Origin: Portulaca oleracea
Taxonomy: Eukaryota; Streptophyta; Magnoliopsida; Caryophyllales; Portulacaceae
Assembly: GCA_029582165.1 (NCBI GenBank)
Contig: CM055868.1
Span: 22,443,891-22,507,890, forward strand
Direction of reading: 5' to 3'
Length of the DNA stretch: 64,000 nucleotides
Shown here: positions 43,430 to 53,950 of the stretch, piece after piece
Layout of the letters: every line of letters starts with the position of its first letter
Numbering within the stretch: the stretch's first letter is position 1
The notes under the pieces: generated by a model
Database searches by the model: none
What the model was told of the DNA's origin: nothing
What the model saw: the letters and a program-made list of their open reading frames with translations, nothing else
Program-made: the position numbers and the translations under genes

Positions 43430-45925
43430 CTCCAGCAGTTTCAGCATGTATTTCCTGAGGAAATGCCTCCTAGTTTGCAACCTAAAAGAGATATCCAGCA
43501 CAAAATTGACTTAGTGCCCGGATTAGTGTTGCCTAAAAAGCCAGCTTATAGGATGACACCAGCAGATACCAATGAAATACAGAGGCAGGTGGATGAGTTA
43601 TTAGAGAAGGGAATGATTAGGGAGAGTTTGAGTCCATGTGCAGTCAAGTATAGGTACCCTATACCTAGGCTTGAAGACATGTTGGATGAGTTACATGGGT
43701 CAGCTGTCTTTTGTAAGGATCTGTGAGGGAGATGAGTGGAAAACAGCATTCAAGACCAAGGGAGGATTGTTTGAGTGGTTGGTCATGCCTTTTGGCCTGA
43801 CTAATGCCCCATCTACATTGATGAGACTCATGAATCAGGTCCTTAAGCCACTCATAGGCAAGAGTGTTGTGGTATACTTTGATGATATTCTTGTCTATAG
43901 CAGGTTTGAGCAAGAGCATGTCAAGAATTTGCAGGAGGTTTTATATATTCTGAGCAGGGAGAAGTTATTTGGCAACCTCAAGAAGTTTCACTTCTTTACA
44001 GCCTAAGTGAACTTCTTGGGATACATTGTCACAGCAGCAGGTATCAAGGTTGATGAGGAGAAGATCAAGGCAATTAGGGAGTGGCTTGTGCCCACTTTTA
44101 TTCAGCAAGTCATGAGATTTCATGGCATGGCTTCATTTTATAGGAGATTTGTCAAGAATTTCAACACCATTTTGGCACCAATGACTGAAGTGGTGAAGGG
44201 AAAGTCCTTTATTCGGACAACTGACCTCAAGAAGCCTTTGAAGAAGTATAGAGAGACTCACTTCAGCACCATTTCTAGCACTACCCGGCTTGAAAGAAAG
44301 TTTTGAGGTAGAATGTGATGCTTTAGGAGTTGGCATAGGAGCAGTATTGACCCAGGAGGGCAAGCCAATTGCCTATTTCAGTGAGAAGTTGAATGATGCA
44401 AAGAAGAAATACATCACCTATGATAAAGAGTTCTATGCCATCATTAGAGCTCTTCAACATTGGAGACATTACCTTATTGGAGAAATTCATCCTACTGATG
44501 ATCATAAGGCCTTGAAGTTCATTCAAGCGGCACAAGCTCAACACTGCATGGTGCTTGTGCTTGGGTCAAGTACATGATTCCACTTCATGATCCACCATAA
44601 ATCGAGTGCTAAACAAAGGAAGCAGATGCATTGAGTAGAAGGTATATGTTACTTCATATACTTGATTCTAGAATTGTTGGATTTGAGCATTTGAAAGCTT
44701 CGTATCGGGAGGATGGAGATTTTAAGCAGTGTACGGAAGTGTCGTGAAGAACCTAAGTGGTATCACGGACCGGGGTTATTTGTTCAAAGGAGCAGATTGT
44801 GTGTCCCTAGAGCGACTTCATAGAGCTATTGATCTCAGAAGTCCATGGAGGGAGTTTAGCAGGACATTTTGGAGTTGAGAAATCATTGCTGATGTTGAAA
44901 GAGCACTACAGTTGGCCAAAGATGAGGAAAGATGTAGAACATCTGTTGAAGAGGTGTAATGTTTGTCAATTGGCAAAGTCACATAGCCTACCTCAAGGCT
45001 TATACACACCATTGCCAGTTCCCAACAGCCCTTGGGAAGATGTCAGCCTTGATTTCATTGTGGGTTTGCCAAGAACTCAGAGAGGGAAGGATTCAATCAT
45101 GGTGGTGGTTGATAGATTCTCGAAGATGACATATTTCATACCATGCCACACCACTTTTGATGCCACAAGAGTTGTTAAATTGTTTTTCCAGGAGATTGTC
45201 ACGTTGCATGGAGTGCCAAAGACAATGGTCTCTAACAGAGATACAAAGTTCTTGAGCCATATTTGGGTAACTTTATGGAAGAAATTGGGCACCAAACTCA
45301 AGTATAGCACCACTTGCCATCGACAGACAAATGGATAGACAAAGGTTACTAATAGAACACTTGGAGTCCTATTGAGAGCACTGATCCACAAAAATAAAGC
45401 AGGATGGGATACTCTCTTGCCCCATGCTGAGTTTGCTTACAACAAAGCCCCATCCAAGGCCACAGGATACTCTCCATTCCATGTAGTCTATGGTAAAAAT
45501 CCAATTTCCCCTTTGGATTTAGTTCCACTAACTACTTCTGTCAAATTTAGTTTTGAAGCAGGTAAAAGAGCAGATCAAATTAAGGAGCTTCATCAGCAAG
45601 TAAAGGAGAAAATTTCCAAATATACTGAACTGGTGTCTACTTCAGCAAACAAGCATGGGAAGAAGGTGACTTACCAGCCAGGAGATCTAGTTTGGATCCA
45701 CTTAAGGAAGGACAGGTTCCCCAGCAAGAGAAAAGGCAAGCTACTACCAAGAGCAGATGGCCCCTTTGAAGTACTTGAGAAAATTAAAGATAATGCCTAT
45801 AGGTTGGACCTATCTGAAGAGTATAGAGGCTCAACAACATTCAATGTAGCAGATCTTCGACCATACTATCCAAAAAATGAAGACCTTCCAAGTTTGAGGA
45901 CAAACTTTCCTCAACCTGGGGAGGA
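43430..45925 (+). pseudogene. Element B' pol remnant: RT, RNase H, integrase
   Basis: RT begins with QQFQHVFPEEMPPSLQPKRD, lacks the segment with the LVPKKDG and CIDYR-type motifs, and retains [10 protein letters not shown] and an intact [10 protein letters not shown] box (43870-43910). RNase H is broken into 44007-44306 and 44290-44577 (CDALGVGIGAVLTQEG, TYDKEFYAI). Integrase is well preserved in 44829-45338 and 45372 onward: [30 protein letters not shown] and SNRDTKF. Near 45325-45345 the QTDGQTEV-type motif reads QTNG, stop, TKV, so the catalytic Glu is Lys. The C-terminal domain (PGDLVWIHLRKDRFPSKRKG, FNVADLRPYYPKNEDLPSLR) runs in frame through the polypurine tract into the 3' LTR until 46142. 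Confidence 0.9.
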
Positions 45926-47333
45926 TGATGGAGACCATCAAGCAGAACAACCAACAGCAACAGCTCCATCAGCAAAGGAGGCATCCAAGGGACCTTCACC
46001 AACACTTGCAGCAGCAGCACAAGGAGGAGTTCAAGTTGTTTCACACGACTCAGCAACAAGGGGAGCAAATCAAGCAGAAACAACAGGCTTCCAAAGTCCA
46101 GGACAGACAACAAGTTATGCAGCATATTTCTCAGCAGTTTAGAGTCCCAGCAGGAGGTATACAACATCACCAACAGCACCAACCCACCAACAGCATCCAT
46201 CCAGGCTTGCTACACACTTGTAAAGCAAGTCCTGGCATCCACAACCACTCAGCCCATCAACATTGGTCATCCAGTCCGAATCCAGTTCCTAGCAACAACA
46301 GTCCAAGCAACAAACTTTTTCAATGTTGTATCTATTGATTGAGGAAGATTCAGCTAAGGTTTCCTAGGAGTTTTTTTTTCTTTGTCATGCCATTTTCAAG
46401 ATCAAGCCAAGTCCCAAGCATGATCGAGCATGGCACAGTAAGATTCAGAAGTCAGAACAGACAATCCCAGCAGGATTGTTTTATTAGTTTTTCCAGAACC
46501 CCAGTTCTGCGGCTATATGTCCTGATCTGTCTTTAGAGGTTTTTTTGGTCTTTCCAGCATAACATTATCCGGTTGAGATTATTTCCAGGTTAGTAGTTGC
46601 GCGGAAATTACCTCAGTAACATCAAGTTTTACCCCCTTAGATAGGAAAGCTTCCCATTGGTTCATTTTGCCACTCCTTGGCAAATTGGTCCAATCAGGTT
46701 TTAGTTGGCTTTTCTCTTTTATTTTCTAAATAAATGTAATTCGGATCATATTAGATAGCTTAGGATGTAATTGTATGTATTTGTTTTAAGCTTTGTAAGT
46801 TAGAATTAGATTAGGGAGATTAGACAAAAGCTTATGCATAAGCAGCTACTAATCAAACTCTTAGCTTTCTTTATATTCTGAAGTTTTCCATCAATGAAAG
46901 GCATCTCAGTGTTCATTCGATAGTATTCTCGAGTGTCTTAGTACCTCTGAAAGTTTGTGAGTGTCCTATAACTCTCAATCTTGGTGCAATCAATTCCTGT
47001 CACTGGATATTGGCAAAATCCAGCAAGTGTAAGCTGAGCTTGATCATCCATGCTTTGGTGTGTCTGTAAAGGCATGTGTGTGAGAGTCCATTGCCCTTGA
47101 TTGTAGCTAAAGGTGTGTCTGTAACAGTTGTAAGCAAGCCTATCTTTTATGTTTTATCTTGGGTTGTCTTCTATTCCAGCTAATTGCTTTCAATCAGCTC
47201 TTATGTTTTAAGCATTTAGCTGTGTGTGTGTGCAGTTGTATGGTGTATTCTGCTTTCAATCAACTCTTATGTTTTAAGCATTCAACTGTGTGTGTAGAGT
47301 TGTATCGTGTATTCTGGTTCAATACTCTGATCA
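45926..47333 (+). repeat. Element B' 3' LTR
   Basis: Starts TGATGGAGACCATC. Near its end a ~75-bp unit (CAATCAGCTCTTATGTTTTA ... GTGTATTCTG) is repeated about three times with changes (47200-47330). The exact terminus was not fixed because no clear copy of ATTAT, the left flank, was found. Confidence 0.8.
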
Positions 47334-48062
47334 TTGTGTGTGTAGAATTGTTCTATGTTTATTGTTCTTGGAATATTGTTCTTAATTTCTAGCTTGTTTG
47401 TTTAGATCATGAATGTTGGAGTTGTTTATGTTGTTAGAATGATAATTGTGATGATTAGAGTCTAGAATCTTTTGGGTTAGGGAGAAATTAAGGACGTGAG
47501 TGGTTAATTTGGCTTGGGTTAGCAATTCTAGGAGGTAATTAGTAGTGGAGTCAATTTCCCATTCCTATTCTTCCTCAAGTGGGATGTATTTAAGAATGAA
47601 AGTTCTTGAATACATCCAACACTTGCGTTGGAAGATAGGAAATGGGATAGTTAATGCTCACCCATGAAAGTGGAAGGAGGTTAACTAAAGAGTCCCGTTC
47701 TTTCAGCCTTTCGGGTCTGTGGTGGACTTTGAGGAAGTTAATCCGGAGTATCCTTGAAAAAGGAAATCCGGTGGGTTTATTCTAACGGGATTGTCACTTG
47801 ATTCCTCTATTTTGTTGCTTCCTAGCTGCGAAACCCTCGTTCTTATTGCCATTTACATTCGGAAATCTCCCGACACCCATTTTTTCATATCGACCGGACA
47901 TAGTTGTGTTTGTGTTTTATTTCCGTTGTTCATCATCTTAAAAACCCTCTAGTTATCTTGTGATCGTGAACTTCACCTAGAGTCAAGTCGCCCTAGCCAA
48001 GGCCCCTAGCTCCTCGAGAAGAACGATATAAAACCGGGGTTACAAAACCACGTTACACAAAA

Positions 48063-48080
48063 TGGCGCCATTGCCGGGGA
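48063..48080 (+). promoter_or_regulatory. Athila element A primer-binding site
   Basis: TGGCGCCATTGCCGGGGA, five bases after the LTR end, is one base from TGGCGCCGTTGCCGGGGA, the tRNA-Asp-type site I associate with Athila elements. Confidence 0.85.
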
Positions 48081-48152
48081 GCAAGCACACCTAGCTTAGC
48101 TTCATGGTTTTTAGGTTGTTTAAGATCATTTTCTTTACTAGAGATTTGGTAT

Positions 48153-49167
48153 TGAAGAGGTCCGGGTTCCATTCTCCACTTTGGTGATCTCCGCCAAGCG
48201 AGCCGCTTCAACCAACTCGAGCCTTGAGTTAGAATTTCCGGTCACTTCTGGAATTGCGAGGCTAGTCTCGGCCATCCAGTGGATGGGCCCCGAGACTCTC
48301 TAGGCAGCCCCGACCAAAGCACCGACCCCGGAGGCCTCGAGACCGAACTGGGTCGTCCCGAGACTGGAGAATAGGAGGTATCGGGGTGCGGGTGTAAATC
48401 CCCGGAAGCAACAAAGTCCAAGCACAAGAGAAACATCATGCAGCAGGCTGTCACGCCCGCGACGACTTTTGTCATGCCCGTGACGACTCCGCGTAGCGCC
48501 CGTGACTCGCTACAGAGAAACATCATGCATCAGCAAGGTTGTCATGCCCGTGACGCTCGCTAGGTAACGCCCGTGACTCGCTACAGCATTTTGGGGAAAT
48601 TGGGAAGAAATTCGTCACGCCCGTGACCCTCGCCAAGTAACGCCCGTGACTCGCTACGGCATTTTGGGGGAAATTGGGAAGAAATTCGTCACGCCCGTGA
48701 CGACTCCGCGTAGCGCCCGCTACGATCACGCACCTGAAAATCGCCTGGAGTTTCGCTATAGTCACGCCTGCGACCATCTAGCGTAACGCCCGTGACGAAG
48801 CTGTTTTGCGTGTTTTGCTTGGTTTAAACGCTGAGTTTTGTTTATGGCATAAATACTTGTTTAACACATTTCCTAAGGCAGTTTTTGATAATTAATGAAA
48901 CGCTAAAGTATTGCTAGGGTTTCTCCCAATTCTCTCTAAACCTTTTTTACTTTATCCATTGTTAATGGTCGTGTTGCAAGTCACTCCTTTATTGATCATT
49001 TGGTGGATTCTCCTTTATGATGGTCATGGTGGGGTGTTAGGCTTTGGTGGTGGAATCTCCATTATTCAAGGTCATATCTAGTCCCTTTGGTGTCCAAGCT
49101 ATTATTTGACTGTTGATTCAAGTCACTCAAGCTCATCCATCACTCTCTCCCATTACGCCACGCTCCA
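48153..49167 (+). repeat. Element C1 5' LTR
   Basis: ~1,015 bp. A GC-rich block at 48450-48800 consists of GTCACGCCCGTGAC and GTAACGCCCGTGACTCGCTA-type words, followed by a CATAAATA element at 48848-48855. Starts like the C2 LTRs, diverges in the GC block, and converges again in the TATTGATCATTTGGTGGATT region. Confidence 0.88.
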
Positions 49168-49169
49168 TT

Positions 49170-49181
49170 TGGTATCAGAGC
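49170..49181 (+). promoter_or_regulatory. Element C1 primer-binding site
   Basis: TGGTATCAGAGC, two bases after the LTR; matches the tRNA-iMet-type primer site. Confidence 0.85.
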
Positions 49182-49515
49182 TCAAGGTTTGCATTAGCTT
49201 GAGTTTTGTTCATTCCTCCATTAAGTATTACTAGTAGAGTTGTCTTTTGTTGGATTTGATTGTTTATTGGTGTTCCCCATCCCTTGTGACTCCCAGTGTG
49301 TTGGAGAAATTGTTATTGCTATTATGTTTGTTAATTTTGATTCATATTGGAGTTTTGAGGAAGAGTTGGAAAATTTGTGCCCACAAGGTGTTCGATAAAA
49401 TGCCCAAGTGAGAAAAACACAAAGAACCTTTAGCCAAACACATGCCAACTACAAAAAATCCCCCAAACTCCACAAAATATCCCAAACATAATCCGTCCCA
49501 TACCTTTCCCTCGAT

Positions 49516-51100
49516 ATGGATGGTCACGATGATTCTGATCGAGAGGAACCTATCCACTGGAGGAGTTCCTGAGTCCAAGGAATAGAGGACCGACTCGCCA
49601 CGATGGACGAGAGGTTCACTTCTCTTGAGAATCATAACGCTAACATCGAGCGGACTCTTCTGGAGATTGCGGCACAAATGAACAATTTGATGGTGCAACG
49701 TCAAGGGCAACCACAAGTTGAACGTCGGAGGCGTGCACAGAGCCCTATCCGTCCTCTTCCAAACTTTGAGTCGAGTGACGATGCTAGAGGCTCTCCACGA
49801 CACCGAATTCGTCGGAATGTGCAAGATCCACCCCCTCGTGACGACTTCCAGGACGTTAAAATTGACATCCCCGAATTCAACGGCTCCACTGACCCGGATG
49901 ACTACATCGAATGGATCCAACTGATGGATAGGATCTTGAGACCAAGTATGATGATGAGAAGGCTTATAAGATCGCAAGCTTGAAACTCATCAGCGCCGCT
50001 TTGGTTTGAGAATATGAAGTTCTGCGGGCTCGTGAAGGGAAGGCAAGGATTTCCACTTGGACCCGACTTAAGCAAGTGATGAATCACCGCTTTTTTCCAA
50101 ACACTTACTGTCATGACGTTCTGAAGAAGGTATATGCCCTTACCCAAGGCAAAAGAACCGCCGGGGAGTACATATCGGAATTCGAGCAACTTCTTATCAA
50201 AAGTGGCCTGCAGGAACCTGAAGATCAAACCATGATGCGCTTTTTGAATGGCTTGGATCCCACCATCGCAAAAAGGGTCGAGATTCAACCTTACTATTCC
50301 ATGGATGAGTTGTGTAGCTTGGCCCTTCGGGTTGAACGACGTCAGAAAGAAAGAGCTCTCGCCAAACCGATTTCACGCAACTACTTTCCACCGTCAAACC
50401 GTCCTCTTCAATCGGCCACACCCAAGCCTAGTGAGACACCCAAGTTCCCTGCGACACCCCAAACTGATAAAGGAAAGGGACTTGTTGTGGCGTCTCCTAC
50501 GGGAACCACTCGTATTGTGGAAGGAAAGAAATGCTTTAAGTGTCATGGATATGGCCACTTCGTGCCAATTGCCCAAACCGACGGACTGGACTCTCAAGGA
50601 GGTTCGGGATATCAAGAGGAATTGCAAGGAGCCCGGGATGAGCTGAATTTGTTGTTGAGGATGCTTACACTAGTGAAGATGGGAAACCATTCTTTGTTTA
50701 GTGATCAAGGAGGTGCTCTTGTCTTGAGGCGAGCTTTGCATGTTCAAGAAGCCCCTCTTGTGAGCTCAATGAGACTATATTCCAAACACGATGCTTAGTC
50801 AGGGCAAGGTTTGCGAGCTTATCATCGACGGGGGAACCTGTACTAATGTGGCCTCTACCTATATGGTTGACAAACCGGGATTACCCCTATTGCCTCAACC
50901 CCGTCCTTATTCGCTGAAATGGCTCAATGACCGCGAAAGCATTAAGGTAACCAATCGTGTCTTAGTGAAATTAACTTTTGGCACTAACTACAAGGATTCT
51001 ATTGTTTGTGATGTTGTCCCCATGAGCGCGTGTCAGATATTGTTGGGTCGACCGTGGCAATTTGACAAGAAAACCGTTCATAACGTATTGAAGAATACTT
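49516..51100 (+). pseudogene. Element C1 gag-protease (frameshifted)
   Basis: Start MDGHDDSDREEP at 49516. The capsid-like region has VKIDIPEFNGSTDPDDYIEW, then frameshifts near 49930 and 49990. It resumes with MNHRFFPNTYCHDVLKKVYA, LTQGKRTAGEYISEFEQLL and LNGLDPTIAKRV (50076 onward), and a half knuckle (CFKCHGYGHF, ~50530) after which the frame is lost. The protease begins at 50791 (CELIIDGGTCTNVASTYMVD) and ends with ILLGRPWQFDKKTVHN (~51040-51085). Gag here is full-length in layout, unlike that of C2. Confidence 0.87.
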
Positions 51101-51101
51101 A

Positions 51102-51816
51102 CAAAGTCCAAGCACAAGAGAAGCGTCATGCAGCAGGCCGTCACGCCCGCGACAACCTTTGTCGCTCCCGCGACGCATCAGACCAGGTGGTCACGCCCGT
51201 GACGCTCGCTAGGTAACGCCCGTGACTCGCTACGGCATTTTGGGGAAATTGGGAAGAAATTCGTCACGCCCGTGACCCTCGCCAAGTAACGCCCGTGACT
51301 CACTACGACATTTTGAGGGAAATTGGGAAGAAATTCTTCATGCCCGTGACGACTCCGCATAGCGCCCGTTACGATCGCGCGCCCGAAAATCACCTGGAGT
51401 TTCGCTCTGGTCACACCCGCGACCATCTGGCGTAACGCCCATGACGAAGCTGTTTTGCGTGTTTTGCTTGGTTTAAAAAGCTGAGTTTTGTTTATGGTAT
51501 AAACTTGTTTAACACATTTCCCAAGACAGTTTTTGATAATTAGTGAAATGTTATAGCATTGCTAGGGTTTCTTCCTATTCTGTCTAAACCTTGTTTACTT
51601 TATCCATTGTTAATGGTGGTGTTGCAAGTCATTCCTTTATTGATCATTTGGTGGATTCTTCCTTTATGATGGTCATGGTGGGGTGTTAGGCTTTGGTGGT
51701 GGAATCTCCTTTATCGAAGGTCATATCCAGTCCCTTTGGTGTCCAAGCTATTATTTGATTGTTGATTCAAGTCACTCAAGCTCGTCCATCACTCTCTCCC
51801 ATCACGCCACGCTCTA
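51102..51816 (+). repeat. Element C1 3' LTR, 5'-truncated
   Basis: Collinear with 48412-49167, including the CACGCCCGTGAC block and the LTR end, but ending CTCTA rather than CTCCA. Confidence 0.85.
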
Positions 51817-51865
51817 GGTACCCTTAGTTGTTAAGAATTTGATTCTTCTATTGTTTTTTTTATGT

Positions 51866-52494
51866 ATGCAGACTCGATCTCGACGAGGCCAAATGCCTAC
51901 AACTCCACCGATTCCGAACCCAGAAAGTATTATTCGCCAAGCGAACGCTAGCTCGAGACGAGGAAGGCGACAAAGGGAGCAAGAGAGGATTGAAATTCCA
52001 ATGTCTGACAGAGAACCAACTCTACCTCGTACCTTAGCCTCATATTCATTACCATCTTCAGGTACAGGAGGCGACCCTATCATATTACCGGCATTACCAC
52101 CAAATGCATCATTCGAGTTTAAATCATATTTGCTTGAAATATTTGAGAACACTTCATACAATGTAGACGAACATGAGAACCCCATCGATCCCATCAATAG
52201 GTTCGAGCAACGTATTGGTTTCGTGCAAAAGAATGGAGTTTCTACGGAATATATGAAGTTGAAGTTCTTCCCTCTTACCTTGAAGGGGAAGGCATTATTG
52301 TGGCTCAACACTTGTCCACCAGGTACTTATTCATCATGGGATGCCCTCAGTCGTGATAAAACATGTCGATTGATGTTCTTTCCAAATGATGAAACATGTC
52401 GATTGAGGCAAGATATAATGGGTTTCAAACAAGAATCCGGTGAAACCTTATTCGAAGCATGGGGGAGGTTCAAAGGCCTCCAACGGAGATGTCC
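51866..52494 (+). pseudogene. Athila element A gag, N-terminal part
   Basis: Open from MQTRSRRGQMPTTPPIPNPE. The Athila gag core is recognisable: NPIDPINRFEQRIGFVQKNG, MKLKFFPLTLKGKALLWLNT, CPPGTYSSWDAL, a duplicated FFPNDETCRL-like segment and GETLFEAWGRFKGLQRRCPE. The segment is interrupted by C1 upstream (in the leader) and by the C2 array at 52495. The rest of gag and all of pol should lie beyond the right window edge. A short in-frame duplication (TCRLMFFPNDETCRL) replaces the expected FxxKFF spacing. Confidence 0.87.
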
Positions 52495-53602
52495 TGAAGA
52501 GGACCGGGTTCCACCCTCTCCCCTAGAGATCTCTACCAAGCGAGCCGCTTCGACCAACTCGAACCTTGAGTTACAATTTCCGATCGCTTTTGGAGTTGGG
52601 AGGCTAGTCTCGACCATCCAATGGATGGGCCCCGGTGCTCCTTAGTGGGGGCCCGCTCACAACACCAACCCCGGAGGCATCGGGACTGGACTGGGCCGTC
52701 TCGAGAACAAGAGAATAGAAGGTATCGGGGTGCGAGTGTTTAAAAACCCGGGAACAATAAACTCAAGGCACGGACGTGGCGTCAGAGGACCTGCTCGCCC
52801 GAGCCACACATTGGCTCGCCTAAGCCAAGCTCCTGCCGGATGTCGTCGTGCGTGGACTTGGCGTCTTACAGCAGGGTGTCGCGACCAGCGATCGCCGACC
52901 GAGCCACCTTTGGCTCGCCGGCAAGCTTCTACCAGTCTTAGTCGAGCGTAACACGCGCGACGGATGGCTGCCGCCCGAGCAAGATTTTTGGCTCGCCGAG
53001 CAGCGTTCGTCGCGCCGCGACCCAACTGGCAATGATGTGCCAAAGCGATGAGGGCTACGCCGAGCCACCCATCCGCCGCCGAACCACTCTTCTGGACGGA
53101 CGCGAATTTTCGTTATTTCTGCCTTGTTTTAGCCTAATTCCTAGTTTAGTATAAATAGCTTGTTATCTCATTTTTTCCAGGCAGCTTTTGATGAATTATG
53201 AACATGCTTATGCATTGGTTAGGGTTTCCCTAAGTTTTCTCTCAAAATCTAGATTACTTTATCCATTGATTAATGGTGGTGTTTCTAGTCATTCCTTTAT
53301 TGATCATTTGGTGGATTCTTCCTTTATGATGGCCATGGTGGGGTGTTAGGCTTTGGTGGTGGAATCTCCTTTATCCAAGGTCATATCCAATCCCTTTGGT
53401 GTTCATGGTTATCGATATTGGTTGATTTTGGTTATTATTCTTGTTATTATTTAAGTTCAAGGCTATTGTTGAGAAGTTCAAGCATGGGTGATTGAGATGT
53501 TCATCTTTCTCCCCTTATTCTATTGCTTATGGATTTCTCTAATCTCTTCTACAACAACAACTCAAGCTAAGTCTACAATCTCTCCCACCGCGCCACGCTC
53601 CA
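52495..53602 (+). repeat. C2 LTR 1
   Basis: TGAAGAGGACCGGG ... ACGCTCCA. Contains GCTCGCCCGAGCCA-type hairpin words (~52785-53095) and TATAAATA at 53150-53157. Open frames on both strands in the GC block are not genes. Confidence 0.92.
53150..53157 (+). promoter_or_regulatory. C2 LTR TATA box (unit 1)
   Basis: TATAAATA in the context TAGTTTAGTATAAATAGCTT. The same box occurs at 56864-56871 and 60580-60587 in LTRs 2 and 3. Confidence 0.7.
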
Positions 53603-53604
53603 TT

Positions 53605-53616
53605 TGGTATCAGAGG
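53605..53616 (+). promoter_or_regulatory. C2 primer-binding site (unit 1)
   Basis: TGGTATCAGAGG, two bases after LTR 1; the same site is at 57319-57330, and a damaged form (TGGTATCGAGGA) at 61031. Confidence 0.8.
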
Positions 53617-53950
53617 ACAAGGTTATTCATCTAGCTTGAGTATTCCATTGTTCTTGCTAGTTTGTTCTCTATTGTTGGATTTTTGCTATTTTGATTGAAA
53701 TATTGGTGTTCCCCAACCATTGTGACTCCAAGTGTGTTAGAGAAATTGTTATTGCTATTGTGTTTGTTGATGTTGATGCATATTGGAGCTTTGAGGTAGA
53801 GTTGGAAAGTTGTGCACACAAGGTGTTCGATAAAATGCCCAAGTGAGAAAAACACAAAGAACCCTTATCCAAACACAAGCCAACTACAAGAAAACCCCCA
53901 AACTCCACAAAATATCCCAAACACAATCCGTCCCACACCTTTCCCTCGAT

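Larger units (their letters stand above)
42077..47333 (+). mobile_element. Element B': second B-type copy, internally deleted
   Basis: Plus-strand relative of element B with the same LTR start (TGATGGAGACCATC) and the same pol motifs. The 5' LTR copy breaks at ~43429 and runs directly into RT, so the LTR end, primer site, gag and protease are absent. The 3' LTR starts at 45926 after the tract CCTGGGGAGGA. Its right edge is uncertain (about 47333-47350); the host Athila LTR sequence is recognisable again soon after. Confidence 0.85.
41191..48057 (+). repeat. 5' LTR of Athila element A, split by element B'
   Basis: Two pieces, 41191-42076 (TGTTTAGAATCAATTTTGTG onward) and ~47334-48057 (ending CACGTTACA), are collinear with the solo LTR at 37451-39133 in reverse complement. 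TATAAATA lies at 41803-41810, directly after a GC-rich block (41450-41750) with ACCGTACCTACGGT-type hairpins. Element B' sits between the pieces. Confidence 0.85.
48153..51816 (+). mobile_element. Element C1: Ty3/gypsy, deleted after protease
   Basis: The 5' LTR starts TGAAGAGGTCCGGG at 48153 and ends CTCCA at 49167. Then come primer site, gag, protease and a 3' LTR lacking its first ~260 bp. Flanks GGTAT (48148-48152) and GGTAC (51817-51821) look like a 5-bp target duplication with one change. The host on both sides is Athila element A. RT, RNase H and integrase are absent, apparently removed by a deletion joining the end of protease to the LTR interior at ACAAAGTCCAAGCACAAGAG (51101 and 48411). 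Confidence 0.85.

Noticed and set aside
49342..49977. 211-codon minus-strand frame in element C1
   Set aside because: Opposite to the real gag frame, which has recognisable capsid motifs; the minus frame matches nothing.
52730..53068. Arg/Ala-rich open frames on both strands in C2 LTRs (also at 56432-56868 and 60293-60567)
   Set aside because: They translate the GC-rich hairpin repeats and are not conserved in frame among the four LTRs.
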